A stretch of DNA of 64,000 nt, taken from the NCBI RefSeq assembly GCF_030269125.1, contig NZ_BSSM01000021.1:62001-126000 (forward strand), given 5' to 3'. The notes beneath the pieces were generated by a model. The model had not been told where the DNA came from and did no database searches. It saw only the letters and a program-made list of their open reading frames with translations. The translations under genes were made by a program, and so were the position numbers. Position 1 is the stretch's first letter; every line of letters begins with the position of its first letter. Shown here one piece after another: positions 27,956 through 37,244 of the stretch. The stretch comes from Streptomyces hygroscopicus subsp. hygroscopicus. Lineage in GTDB: Bacteria; Actinomycetota; Actinomycetes; Streptomycetales; Streptomycetaceae.

Positions 27956-28996
27956 TCAGGCCGGGGTGCCCGCGTTTGCCAGCGGGTCGGCGATGCCGCT
28001 CGGCCGGAGCAGCCAGCCGAAGTCGCCGAGGCCGCCGGGAGCGGTGAGTTCGGCGGCCTCCCCGGCGCCCGCGAGGGCGCGCACATAGGCGGCGGGGTCG
28101 GTGGAGGCGAGCGCGAGCGGGGGGCGTGCGCCGGTGATGCCGAGGGCGTGGAGGGCGGCGCGCTGGGTGATGAGGCGCGCCGGGGCCGGGCCTGCCGCCG
28201 CGCAGGCGTCCAGGGCGACATGGGCCGTGATGTCGCAGGTCCCGTCCGGTACGGGGGTCGTCTCGCGGCCCGCGCGGAAGCCCGTGAGGGTGCCGAACGA
28301 GGGGCGCGTGCCGACGGTGTGGGCGTAGTCCACGGCCACCGCGAGCCCGCGCACCACCCGGCGCGCTGCCGTCGCCCACGCCCGGTCCCGGGGCAGCCCG
28401 ATCTCCGCCCGCAGCCCCTCCGCCCGCAGCGGCCACCAGCGCGCCAGCCAGTCCGCGTCCGCGCCGGTCACCGGATCGCCGAGCCGCTCGGTCCCGTCGT
28501 CGCCGACGAGCACGTACCGGGGCACGCCGGAGGAGTCCGCCTCGGCCACGTCCACGGGCACGTTGTCCAGCCACTCGTTGGCGAACAGCACCCCGGTGAC
28601 CGCCTCCGGGGGCTCGCCGCGCCAGATGACGCGCGTGTCCAGGTCCGCGGGGCGGTCTGCGATCTCGACGGCGTACGGCCGCACGCGCGCCGCCACCTCG
28701 TCCGGCAGGGCGCCGAGCACACCGGTGACCAGCTCGCCCCGCCCGGCCGCCATGTCCACGAAGTCCAGGCTCCCGGGCCGCCCCAGCGCCGCGTCGACCC
28801 GGCACAGCAGCTCCGCCACGGCCCGCGCGAACAGCGGCGAGGCGTGCACGGACGTACGGAAGTGCCCGGCGGGCCCCTCGGGGCGCCGGTAGAAGCCGCG
28901 GGGGCCGTACAGGGCCTCCTCGGCCACCGCCCGCCAGCCCCGCGGACCCGCGCCCCGTGGTGTGTCCGGCCCCTGCCGCCGCCTCTCCCGCGTCAC
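27956..28996 (-). CDS. MidA/NDUFAF7-type (DUF185) SAM-dependent methyltransferase
   Basis: A 346-residue protein matching the DUF185/Methyltransf_28 family. The N-terminal helix has YGPRGFYRRP and FRTSVHASPLFARAV. The SAM-binding glycine motif is FVDMAAGRGEL around residue 80, and LFANEWLDNVPVD is the family signature. The mitochondrial member NDUFAF7/MidA dimethylates an arginine of the NuoD homologue NDUFS2. A nuoD paralogue converges on this gene, making a comparable target plausible. The start overlaps the upstream promoter region of the two-component system only slightly. Confidence 0.82.
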   Translation of the reverse strand: MTRERRRQGPDTPRGAGPRGWRAVAEEALYGPRGFYRRPEGPAGHFRTSVHASPLFARAVAELLCRVDAALGRPGSLDFVDMAAGRGELVTGVLGALPDEVAARVRPYAVEIADRPADLDTRVIWRGEPPEAVTGVLFANEWLDNVPVDVAEADSSGVPRYVLVGDDGTERLGDPVTGADADWLARWWPLRAEGLRAEIGLPRDRAWATAARRVVRGLAVAVDYAHTVGTRPSFGTLTGFRAGRETTPVPDGTCDITAHVALDACAAAGPAPARLITQRAALHALGITGARPPLALASTDPAAYVRALAGAGEAAELTAPGGLGDFGWLLRPSGIADPLANAGTPA

Positions 28997-29114
28997 CGCA
29001 CCAGACTAGGCGCACAGATGATCAACTCCTCCACCTTGGGGAGTACGTCCGGCGGGCCCGGATCGGTCCTCCGGTTGACCCGGGCGGGCATTCCGTTTCC
29101 CTACTCTGGGTTAC

Positions 29115-30320
29115 GTGCAGCGCCTCTACGACTTCCTCCGCCGTCACCCGACCGGGGTCGACACCTTCTGGGCCGTCGTCCTGTTCGGGCTGTCGGTCAT
29201 CAGCGAGGTCAACCTGCACGGGAAACCCGCGCACAAGGGGCCGATCGGCGCGGGGATCGCCGTCTCCGCCGTCCTGTGCGCCGTCGTCGCGCTGCGCCGC
29301 CGGTTCCCGGAGCAGATGCTGCTGCTCGCGCTCGCCACCGGCCTGTCCCAGCTGGTGCTGGACGTCCAGACGACCGTCGCCGACTTCGCCCTCCTGGCGA
29401 TCGCCTACACGGTCGCCACGGTGGGCGCGCGCTGGGCCTCCCGGCTCGCCCTCGTCGCCAGTTTCTGCGCCGCGACCATGGCGCAGCTGCGCTGGCCGGC
29501 GGAGCACGCCAGCTTCCTCGGGAAGATCGCCATCGTGGTCTTCCAGACGGTGCCGTTCACGCTGGCCTGGGTGCTCGGCGACTCCATGCGCACCCGGCGC
29601 GCCTACTTCGCCCAGCTGGAGGAGCGCGCGGCCCGCCTGGAGAAGGAGCGCGAGGCCCAGTCGAAGGTCGCGGTCGCCGCCGAGCGCGCCCGGATCGCCC
29701 GGGAACTGCACGACGTCGTCGCGCACAACGTGTCCGTGATGGTCGTCCAGGCCGACGGCGCCGCCTACGTCCTGGACGCCGCCCCCGACCAGGCCAGGAA
29801 GGCCCTGGAGACGATCTCCTCGACCGGCCGGCAGGCCCTCGCCGAGATGCGCCGCCTGCTGGGCGTGCTGCGCACCGGGGAGCACCAGGAGGGCGGGGAG
29901 TACGTCCCGCAGCCCGACGTCGAGCAGATCGACGAACTGATCGAGCAGTGCCGCGCCTCGGGCCTGCCCGTCGACTTCAAGGTGGAGGGCACCCCGCGCC
30001 CGCTGCCCAGCGGGGTCGAGCTGACCGCGTACCGCATCGTGCAGGAGGCGCTCACCAACACCCGCAAGCACGGCGGTCCGAACGCGGGGGCGAGCGTCCG
30101 CCTGGTCTACTTCGACGACGGGCTCGGCCTGCTCGTGGAGGACGACGGCAAGGGCGCCCCCCAGGAGCTGTACGAGGAGGGCGGTGCCGACGGCCGGGGG
30201 CACGGCCTGATCGGCATGCGCGAGCGCGTCGGCATGGTCGGCGGCACCCTGGACGCCGGCCCGCGTCCCGGCGGAGGCTTCCGCATCAGCGTCCTGCTGC
30301 CGCTCAAACCGGCGCACTGA
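29115..30320 (+). CDS. Sensor histidine kinase, HisKA_3 (NarL/DesK type)
   Basis: A 401-residue membrane sensor. Residues about 15-155 form four to six membrane helices with very short loops, so it probably senses the membrane itself. The phosphoacceptor is H199 in ARELHDVVAHNVS. The ATPase domain has the N-box YRIVQEALTNTRKHG and the glycine box GRGHGLIGMRERV. GTG 29115 lies 7 bases after a TACTCT box, consistent with leaderless translation. The paired regulator starts 28 bases beyond the stop. Confidence 0.93.
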   Translation: MQRLYDFLRRHPTGVDTFWAVVLFGLSVISEVNLHGKPAHKGPIGAGIAVSAVLCAVVALRRRFPEQMLLLALATGLSQLVLDVQTTVADFALLAIAYTVATVGARWASRLALVASFCAATMAQLRWPAEHASFLGKIAIVVFQTVPFTLAWVLGDSMRTRRAYFAQLEERAARLEKEREAQSKVAVAAERARIARELHDVVAHNVSVMVVQADGAAYVLDAAPDQARKALETISSTGRQALAEMRRLLGVLRTGEHQEGGEYVPQPDVEQIDELIEQCRASGLPVDFKVEGTPRPLPSGVELTAYRIVQEALTNTRKHGGPNAGASVRLVYFDDGLGLLVEDDGKGAPQELYEEGGADGRGHGLIGMRERVGMVGGTLDAGPRPGGGFRISVLLPLKPAH

Positions 30321-30348
30321 GTTACCGACCGATGGAAGAAGGACCCCG

Positions 30349-31026
30349 ATGACGATCCGCGTGATGCTCGTCGACGACCAGGTGCTGCTGCGCACCGGGT
30401 TCGGGATGGTGCTCGCCGCCCAGCCCGACATGGAGGTCGTCGCCGAGGCGGGTGACGGTGTCGAGGCCCTGGAGGCGCTGCGCTCGACCGCGGTCGACGT
30501 CGTCCTGATGGACGTCCGCATGCCCAAGCTCGACGGTGTGGAGACCACCCGGCGGATCTGCGCGCAGCCCGATCCGCCCAAGGTGCTGATCCTGACCACG
30601 TTCGACCTGGACGAGTACGCCTTCTCCGGGCTGAAGGCGGGCGCCTCCGGATTCATGCTCAAGGACGTGCCGCCGGGCGAGCTGCTGGCCGCCATCCGCG
30701 CCGTGCACAGCGGTGACGCGGTGGTGGCGCCCTCCACCACGCGGCGCCTGCTGGACCGGTTCGCGCCGATGCTGCCCTCGGGCGGCCAGGAGCCCCGGCA
30801 CAAGGAGCTGGAACGGCTCACCGAGCGGGAGCGCGAGGTGATGGTGCTGGTCGCGCAGGGGCTGTCCAACGGCGAGATCGCGGCGCGGCTCGTGCTGTCC
30901 GAGGCGACCGTGAAGACCCATGTGGGCCGCATCCTGACCAAGCTGGGGCTGCGGGACCGGGTGCAGGTGGTGGTGCTGGCCTACGAGACCGGGCTGGTGC
31001 GGGCGGGCGGCCGCGGCCTGGGATGA
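30349..31026 (+). CDS. Response regulator, NarL/LuxR type
   Basis: A 225-residue regulator paired with the preceding kinase. The receiver domain has the acidic pocket VDDQ near the start and phosphoacceptor D55 in LMDVRMPKLDG; K106 in LKDVPP is the conserved lysine. The C-terminal LuxR helix-turn-helix spans about 155-215 (LTEREREVMVLVAQGLSNGEIA). GAAGAAGGA precedes ATG 30349. The target genes are unknown. Confidence 0.94.
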   Translation: MTIRVMLVDDQVLLRTGFGMVLAAQPDMEVVAEAGDGVEALEALRSTAVDVVLMDVRMPKLDGVETTRRICAQPDPPKVLILTTFDLDEYAFSGLKAGASGFMLKDVPPGELLAAIRAVHSGDAVVAPSTTRRLLDRFAPMLPSGGQEPRHKELERLTEREREVMVLVAQGLSNGEIAARLVLSEATVKTHVGRILTKLGLRDRVQVVVLAYETGLVRAGGRGLG

Positions 31027-31165
31027 CGCGCGGGGCCGGCCGCCGCGGCCCGGGGTGACGGCCCGGGTGGTGTCCTTCGGGAGACGAACCCACCGGCGCT
31101 CGGCGGCGTCACCGCCCACCCCTCCGCCGGGACGCCGGCCGCCGGCTCCCCGGCGACCCGCCGAC

Positions 31166-31195
31166 GGTGCCCCGGGCCCGCGCTCCCGGGGCACC
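31166..31195. terminator. Bidirectional terminator between response regulator and aldolase-like gene
   Basis: A perfect 11-bp inverted repeat GGTGCCCCGGG/CCCGGGGCACC with an 8-base loop sits in the convergent gap, 7 bases beyond the end of the leftward aldolase-like gene. Confidence 0.7.
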
Positions 31196-31202
31196 GCCCC
31201 GC

Positions 31203-32366
31203 TCACCCCCGGTCCGGCAGCCGCCCCACGAAGTCCCGTACGGCCGCCCGCACGTCCTGCGCCGTCCACCCCAGCCCGGGTTCGCGCACCGAGACCTCCG
31301 TCCAGGCCAGGCACGGGCCGGAGTCGCCGGACCAGTGGTCGGGGAAGAGGGCCACCGAGGTCTCCTCGGCCTGGCGCAGCGCCGCCTCGGCCACCACCTC
31401 GGGCGGATACGGCAGCCAGACCTGGAACTCGTGCGTGTGCGGCACCTCGGGGTGGACCCGCGCCCACGGGAGACCCGCCTCGGCGAACCCCTCGCGCAGC
31501 GCGGCGGCGACCACGCGCGCGTGGCGGACGTACGCGGGCAGCCGGGGCAGCGCGCGCTCCAGGCCGATCAGCGCGGACAGCGCGGTCGGGAACTGCTGGA
31601 AGATCTGTCCGCCGTACCGGTGCCGCCAGGTGCGCGCCTCCTCGACCAGCGTCCGCGGCCCGGCGAGCGCGGCGCCGCCGAGGCCGTCGAGGGACTTGTA
31701 GAACGACACGTAGACGCTGTCGGCCAGGCCCGCGATCTCCTCCAGGGGGCGCCCGAAGTGCTCGGTGCACTCCCACAGGCGCGCCCCGTCGAAGTGCACC
31801 ACCGCCTCGCGCTCCCGCGCCGCCTCCACCGCCTCCGTCAGCTCCTCCCAGGCGGGCAGCACGAAACCGGCGTCCCGCAGCGGCAGTTCGAGCATCAGCG
31901 CGCCGAAGGGCTCCCCGACGTCGCGTATCTCCGCCGCCGTCGGCTGCCGGGGCCCGCTGCCGACGTGGACCGGGCGCAGCCCGCTGACCTGGCTGAGGGC
32001 GTCGCGCTCGTGCACCTCGGGATGGGACATGGGGTGCAGGGCCACCGCGGGGTTCCCGGTGCGGCCCGCCCAGCAGCGCAGCGCCACCTGCTGGGCCATG
32101 GTGCCGCTCGGGAAGAACGCGGCGGCCTCCATGCCGAGCAGCGCGGCGACCTTCTCCTCCAGGGCGGCGACGATGCGGTTGCCGTAGACGTCGGCGGGCT
32201 CGTCCAGGTCGTACACCCCGGCGCCCGCCTCCGCCAGGTACGCGAGGCGTTCGCCGACCGAGCCGGTCCAGCCCGCGCGGTCCAGCCCGCGCGCCCCCTG
32301 CCGTCGTACCGCCGCCCACCGCTCCTTGGCCGTAGGTCCCGTGTCCTGCCCAGATGTATCGGTCAT
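31203..32366 (-). CDS. Threonine aldolase-like / beta-eliminating lyase (PLP)
   Basis: A 387-residue fold-type I PLP enzyme of the LtaE/beta-eliminating lyase group. The PLP lysine is K224 in SFYKSLDGLGGA, with the upstream VHFDGARLWE providing the ring-nitrogen aspartate. AAFFPSGTMAQQVAL is the phosphate-binding region. ATG 32366 starts MTDTSGQDT; ATG 32378 is a possible alternative and neither has a strong ribosome-binding site. It may cleave threonine or another beta-hydroxy amino acid; specificity cannot be told. Confidence 0.85.
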   Translation of the reverse strand: MTDTSGQDTGPTAKERWAAVRRQGARGLDRAGWTGSVGERLAYLAEAGAGVYDLDEPADVYGNRIVAALEEKVAALLGMEAAAFFPSGTMAQQVALRCWAGRTGNPAVALHPMSHPEVHERDALSQVSGLRPVHVGSGPRQPTAAEIRDVGEPFGALMLELPLRDAGFVLPAWEELTEAVEAAREREAVVHFDGARLWECTEHFGRPLEEIAGLADSVYVSFYKSLDGLGGAALAGPRTLVEEARTWRHRYGGQIFQQFPTALSALIGLERALPRLPAYVRHARVVAAALREGFAEAGLPWARVHPEVPHTHEFQVWLPYPPEVVAEAALRQAEETSVALFPDHWSGDSGPCLAWTEVSVREPGLGWTAQDVRAAVRDFVGRLPDRG

Positions 32367-32550
32367 GCCCGGGATCATGCCGCGCCGGAACCGCCCGGGG
32401 CACCGGATATCCGCGCGCGGCCGCGTGGGGAAACCCACAGCCTGTGGACGACCGGTCGGCGACGGACCGAGATAGCGTTAACATGACGAGAAATCGTCCG
32501 GTACATCGTCCGGTACCCGAAGCGGACTGGAACGGGAAGGCCGCCGTCGC

Positions 32551-33540
32551 GTGAGTACAGTCCACCAGCAAGACCTCAGGGACCGCCCCGCGCGGCTCAC
32601 CGTCGGCGTCGTGGGCGCCGGCCGCGTGGGCCCCGCGCTGGCCGCGTCCCTCCAGCTCGCCGGGCATCGCCCGGTGGCCGTCTCCGGCGTCTCCGACGCC
32701 TCCCGCAGACGCGCCGAGACCCTGCTCCCCGGGGTGCCCCTGGTGCCGCCCGCCGAGGTCCTCCAGCGCGCCGACCTGGTGCTGCTCACCGTCCCCGACG
32801 ACGTGCTGCCCGGACTGGTCACGGGCCTCGCCGAGACCGGTGCCGTGCGGCCCGGCCAGCTGCTCGTGCACACCTCCGGCCGGTACGGCGCCAAGGTGCT
32901 CGACCCCGCCCTGCGCGCGGGCGCCCTGCCGCTCGCCCTGCATCCCGCGATGACCTTCACCGGCACCGCCGTGGACGTCCAGCGCCTCGCGGGCTGCTCC
33001 TTCGGCGTCACCGCGCCCGAGGAGCTGCGGCTGGCCGCGCAGGCCCTGGTGATCGAGATGGGCGGCGAGCCGGAGTGGATCAGCGAGCAGAACCGCCCGC
33101 TCTACCACGCGGCCCTCGCCCTCGGCGCCAACCACCTGGTCACCCTGGTCGCCCAGGCCATGGAGCTGCTGCGCACGGCCGGTGTCGAGGCCCCCGACCG
33201 GATGCTCGGCCCGCTGCTCGGCGCCGCCCTCGACAACGCCCTGCGCTCCGGCGACGCCGCCCTGACCGGCCCGGTCGCCCGCGGGGACGCCGGCACCGTC
33301 GCCGCCCACATCACCGAACTGCGCAGGCACGCCCCGGCCACCGTCGCGGGCTACCTCGCGATGGCCCGCGCCACCGCCGACCGCGCCCTCGCGCACGGCC
33401 TGCTCAAGCCCGAACTCGCCGAGGACCTGCTCGGCGCGCTGGCCGACGGCACGCAAGGCACGCAAGGCACGGACGGCCCGCCCGGCCTCAAGGACGACGG
33501 CACCGACGGCACGAACGGCACCGAGGGGAACGACCGATGA
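32551..33540 (+). CDS. Rossmann-fold DUF2520 protein, possible ketopantoate reductase
   Basis: A 329-residue NAD(P)-binding protein. The dinucleotide motif GVVGAGRVGPALAASL is near residue 18, and the C-terminal helical DUF2520 domain follows (HPAMTF and NHLVTLVAQA). Overall layout is that of the ketopantoate reductase/6-phosphogluconate dehydrogenase superfamily. It overlaps panC by 4 bases (ATGA) and no panE is present here, so it is a candidate ketopantoate reductase. The last 30 residues are low-complexity Gly/Thr/Asp repeats. GTG 32551 follows GGGAAGG by about 9 bases. Confidence 0.82.
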   Translation: MSTVHQQDLRDRPARLTVGVVGAGRVGPALAASLQLAGHRPVAVSGVSDASRRRAETLLPGVPLVPPAEVLQRADLVLLTVPDDVLPGLVTGLAETGAVRPGQLLVHTSGRYGAKVLDPALRAGALPLALHPAMTFTGTAVDVQRLAGCSFGVTAPEELRLAAQALVIEMGGEPEWISEQNRPLYHAALALGANHLVTLVAQAMELLRTAGVEAPDRMLGPLLGAALDNALRSGDAALTGPVARGDAGTVAAHITELRRHAPATVAGYLAMARATADRALAHGLLKPELAEDLLGALADGTQGTQGTDGPPGLKDDGTDGTNGTEGNDR

Positions 33541-34538
33541 CCACCGCCCTGCTCAGCACCGCCCAGGAGCTGCACGCCCGCACCCGCGAGGGCCGCCGCG
33601 CCGTCGTGATGACCATGGGCGCCCTGCACGAGGGCCACGCCACCCTCATCCGCTCCGCGCGGCGGATCGCGGGCCCGGACGGGGAGGTCGTCGTGACCGT
33701 CTTCGTGAACCCGCTCCAGTTCGGCGCCGGCGAGGACCTGGACCGCTACCCGCGCACCCTGGAAGCCGACCTGAAGATCGCCGAGCAGGCCGGCGCCGAC
33801 GCCGTGTTCGCGCCCTCCGTGGACGAGGTCTACCCCGGCGGCGACCCCCAGGTCCGCGTCACCGCGGGCCCCATGGGCGAACGCCTGGAGGGCTCCTCGC
33901 GCCCCGGGCACTTCGACGGCATGCTCACCGTCGTCGCCAAGCTGCTCCACCTCACCCGCCCCGACGTCGCCCTCTACGGACAGAAGGACGCCCAGCAGCT
34001 CGCCCTGATCCGGCGCATGGTGCGGGACCTGAACTTCGGCATCGAGATCGTCGGCGTGCCGACCGTGCGCGAGGAGGACGGGCTCGCGCTGTCCAGCCGC
34101 AACCGCTTCCTGTCGCCCGACGAGCGCCGCACCGCCCTCGCCCTGTCCCGCGCGCTGTTCGCGGGCCGCGACCGGCACGCCGCCCAGGAGGCGCTGCGCG
34201 CGCGGGCCCGCGAGGTGCCCGCCACCCAGGCGCGCGCCGAGGCGCTGAGCGCGATAGGGGAGTCCCGCGCGGCCGCCGACGCCCACGCGGTGGCCACGTC
34301 GTCCCCCGGCGGCCCGGCCGCGGTCCGCGCGGCCGCCCGCCAGGTCCTGGACGAGGCCGCCCACTACGACCCGCCGCTCGACCTGGACTACCTCGCCCTG
34401 GTCGACCCGTCGGACTTCACCGAGATCGGCGACGACTTCACCGGCGAGGCGGTCCTCGCCGTCGCCGCCCGGGTCGGCGCCACCCGGCTGATCGACAACC
34501 TCCCGCTCACCTTCGGAACCTTCGGAGCCGCCTCGTGA
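33537..34538 (+). CDS. panC: Pantothenate synthetase
   Basis: A 333-residue enzyme that ligates pantoate and beta-alanine using ATP. Nucleotidyltransferase motifs are MGALHEGHATL (HxGH) and the later LSSRNRFL. VFVNPLQFGAGEDLDRYPR and YGQKDAQQL are typical of PanC. It overlaps the DUF2520 gene by ATGA and nadB by GTGA, so the cofactor genes are translationally coupled. A 35-residue insertion-like Ala-rich stretch lies near the C-terminal part. Confidence 0.95.
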   Translation: MTTALLSTAQELHARTREGRRAVVMTMGALHEGHATLIRSARRIAGPDGEVVVTVFVNPLQFGAGEDLDRYPRTLEADLKIAEQAGADAVFAPSVDEVYPGGDPQVRVTAGPMGERLEGSSRPGHFDGMLTVVAKLLHLTRPDVALYGQKDAQQLALIRRMVRDLNFGIEIVGVPTVREEDGLALSSRNRFLSPDERRTALALSRALFAGRDRHAAQEALRARAREVPATQARAEALSAIGESRAAADAHAVATSSPGGPAAVRAAARQVLDEAAHYDPPLDLDYLALVDPSDFTEIGDDFTGEAVLAVAARVGATRLIDNLPLTFGTFGAAS

Positions 34539-36232
34539 CCAGCACAGGCATACGACTGCACGCGCCCGCGCCCGGGTGGGACATCGCCGCGGACGTGGTC
34601 GTCGTCGGCTCCGGGGTGGCCGGCCTGACGGCCGCGCTGCGCTGCGAGGCCGCCGGGCTCACCACGGTGGTCGTCACCAAGGCGCGCCTGGACGACGGCT
34701 CCACCCGCTGGGCCCAGGGCGGCATCGCGGCCGCCCTCGGCGAGGGCGACACCCCCGAGCAGCACCTGGACGACACCCTGGTCGCGGGCGCGGGCCTGTG
34801 CGACGAGACGGCCGTACGCCTCCTCGTCACCGAGGGCCCGGACGCGGTACGGCGGCTCATCGACACCGGCGCCCACTTCGACGAGTCCTCCGAGGGCGGC
34901 CTCGCCCTCACCCGCGAGGGCGGCCACCACCGGCGCCGGATCGCGCACGCGGGCGGCGACGCCACCGGCGCCGAGATCTCCCGCGCGCTGGTCGAGGCGG
35001 TCCGCGCGCGCGGCCTGCGCACCATCGAGAACGCGCTCGTGCTGGACCTGCTCACCGACGCCGAGGGCCGCACGGCCGGCGTCACCCTGCACGTCATGGG
35101 CGAGGGCCAGCACGACGGTGTGGGCGCCGTGCACGCCCCCGCGGTGGTGCTCGCCACCGGCGGCATGGGCCAGGTGTTCGCCGCCACCACCAACCCGTCG
35201 GTGTCCACCGGCGACGGCGTGGCCCTCGCGCTGCGCGCCGGCGCCGAGGTCAGCGACCTGGAGTTCGTGCAGTTCCACCCGACCGTGCTGTTCCTCGGCC
35301 CGGACGCGGAGGGCCAGCAGCCGCTGGTCTCCGAGGCGGTGCGCGGCGAGGGCGCCCACCTGGTCGACGCCGACGGCGTGCGCTTCATGGTGGGCCAGCA
35401 CGAGCTGGCCGAGCTGGCGCCCCGGGACATCGTCGCCAAGGGCATCATGCGGCGGATGCAGGAGCAGGACGCCGAGCACATGTTCCTCGACGCCCGGCAC
35501 TTCGGCGCCGAGATGTGGGCACACCGCTTCCCGACCATCCTGGCCGCCTGCCGCGCCAACGGCATCGACCCGGTCACCGAGCCCATCCCGATCGCGCCGG
35601 CCGCCCACCACGCCTCCGGCGGCGTGCGCACCGACGACCACGGCCGCACCACCGTGCCCGGCCTGTACGCGTGCGGGGAGTGCGCCTGCACCGGCGTGCA
35701 CGGCGCCAACCGGCTCGCCTCCAACTCCCTGCTGGAGGGACTGGTCTACGCCGAGCGGATCGCCGCGGACATCGCCGCCGAGCACGCCGCGGACGGCCTG
35801 CGCGCACGGGTTCCCCAGCCGGTCCCGCACCCCGACAAGCCGGCGCACCCGCTGCTCGCGCCCGAGTCCCGGTTCGCCATCCAGCGGATCATGAGCGGTG
35901 GCGCCGGGGTGCTGCGCAGCGCGGAGTCCCTCGCGGGAGCCGCCGAGCAGTTGCACCGGCTGTACACGGACGCCCAGGACGCCCTGGACGAGAACGGCAA
36001 GACCGCCGAGCCCGGCGTGGACACCTGGGAGGCCACCAACCTCCTGTGCGTGGCCCGCGTCCTGGTCGCCGCCGCCCGGCTGCGCGAGGAGACCCGCGGC
36101 TGCCACTGGCGCCAGGACCACGCCGAGCGCGACGACACGCGCTGGCGGCGCCACATCGTCGTACGGCTCGATCCGGACCGTTCGCTGGCGGTGCGCCCCA
36201 CCGACACCGCAGACTTCCCCCCTACCCGGTAA
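34535..36232 (+). CDS. nadB: L-aspartate oxidase
   Basis: A 565-residue FAD enzyme that oxidises aspartate to iminoaspartate, the first step of de novo NAD synthesis. The FAD-binding motif VVVGSGVAGLTAAL lies near residue 17; further motifs are GGHHRRRIAHAGGDATG, EFVQFHPT and the late ACTGVHGANRLASNSLLE. GTG 34535 overlaps panC. nadA, the partner quinolinate synthase, is not in this window. Succinate dehydrogenase flavoprotein is the nearest confusable family, but the length and NadB motifs fit better. Confidence 0.95.
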   Translation: MTSTGIRLHAPAPGWDIAADVVVVGSGVAGLTAALRCEAAGLTTVVVTKARLDDGSTRWAQGGIAAALGEGDTPEQHLDDTLVAGAGLCDETAVRLLVTEGPDAVRRLIDTGAHFDESSEGGLALTREGGHHRRRIAHAGGDATGAEISRALVEAVRARGLRTIENALVLDLLTDAEGRTAGVTLHVMGEGQHDGVGAVHAPAVVLATGGMGQVFAATTNPSVSTGDGVALALRAGAEVSDLEFVQFHPTVLFLGPDAEGQQPLVSEAVRGEGAHLVDADGVRFMVGQHELAELAPRDIVAKGIMRRMQEQDAEHMFLDARHFGAEMWAHRFPTILAACRANGIDPVTEPIPIAPAAHHASGGVRTDDHGRTTVPGLYACGECACTGVHGANRLASNSLLEGLVYAERIAADIAAEHAADGLRARVPQPVPHPDKPAHPLLAPESRFAIQRIMSGGAGVLRSAESLAGAAEQLHRLYTDAQDALDENGKTAEPGVDTWEATNLLCVARVLVAAARLREETRGCHWRQDHAERDDTRWRRHIVVRLDPDRSLAVRPTDTADFPPTR

Positions 36233-36261
36233 CACCCAGCGCCTCAGGAGCAGTGACAGAC

Positions 36262-37239
36262 GTGAGCACCGACGACCTTCCCCTCGTGACGACCGGTGGC
36301 TGCGGCGACGGCTGTGGCTGCGGCGCGGAGCACGACGAGGAGTACCTGGAGTGCGGGCTCGACCCCGTGCTCGCCGAGCTGCTGGCCGCCGCCGGGCTCG
36401 ACCCGATCGAGGTCGAGGACATCGCCACCGTGGCCATCCAGGAGGACCTGGCCGGCGGGGTGGACGTGACCACGGTCGCGACCATCTCGGAGGAGGCCGT
36501 GGCCACCGGCGACTTCACCGCGCGCGAGGCGGGCGTCGTGGCCGGGCTGCGGGTCGCCGAGGCCGTGCTCTCCGTCGTCTGCACGGACGAGTTCGAGGTC
36601 GAGCGGCACGTGGAGGACGGCGACCGCGTGGAGGCCGGGCAGAAGCTGCTGTCCGTCACCACCCGCACCCGCGACCTGCTCACCGCCGAGCGCAGCGCGC
36701 TGAACCTGCTGTGCCGGCTGTCCGGCATCGCGACCGCGACGCGCGCGTGGGCGGACGTCCTGGACGGCACGAAGACCAAGGTCCGCGACACCCGCAAGAC
36801 GACCCCGGGCCTGCGCGCCCTGGAGAAGTTCGCGGTCCGCGCGGGCGGTGGCGTCAACCACCGCATGTCCCTGTCGGACGCGGCCCTCGTCAAGGACAAC
36901 CACGTGGTCGCCGCCGGCGGCGTCGCCCAGGCCTTCACGGCCGTACGGGAGTCCTTCCCGGACGTGCCGATCGAGGTCGAGGTCGACACCCTGCACCAGC
37001 TGCGCGAGGTCGTGGAAGCGGGCGCCGACCTGATCCTGCTCGACAACTTCACGCCCGGCGAGTGCGCCGAGGCCGTCGGCATCGTGAACGGCCGGGCGCT
37101 CCTGGAGGCCTCCGGCCGCCTCACGCTCGCCACCGCGCGCGCGTACGCGGAGACCGGCGTCGACTTCCTCGCCGTGGGCGCGCTCACCCACTCCTCGCCG
37201 ATCCTGGACATCGGCCTGGACCTGCGGGAGGCGAAGTAA
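36262..37239 (+). CDS. nadC: Nicotinate-nucleotide pyrophosphorylase (carboxylating)
   Basis: A 325-residue quinolinate phosphoribosyltransferase, producing nicotinate mononucleotide. Motifs include DVTTVATI, LNLLCRLSGIAT, RDTRKTTPGLR and NHRMSLSDAALVKDNH. About 45 residues precede the normal domain and contain a tight cysteine cluster (GGCGDGCGCGAEH at about residues 14-26). GTG 36262 is chosen with AGGAG 11 bases upstream; GTG 36253 is too close to it. It sits between nadB and coaX in one operon. Confidence 0.95.
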   Translation: MSTDDLPLVTTGGCGDGCGCGAEHDEEYLECGLDPVLAELLAAAGLDPIEVEDIATVAIQEDLAGGVDVTTVATISEEAVATGDFTAREAGVVAGLRVAEAVLSVVCTDEFEVERHVEDGDRVEAGQKLLSVTTRTRDLLTAERSALNLLCRLSGIATATRAWADVLDGTKTKVRDTRKTTPGLRALEKFAVRAGGGVNHRMSLSDAALVKDNHVVAAGGVAQAFTAVRESFPDVPIEVEVDTLHQLREVVEAGADLILLDNFTPGECAEAVGIVNGRALLEASGRLTLATARAYAETGVDFLAVGALTHSSPILDIGLDLREAK

Positions 37240-37244
37240 CGGCC

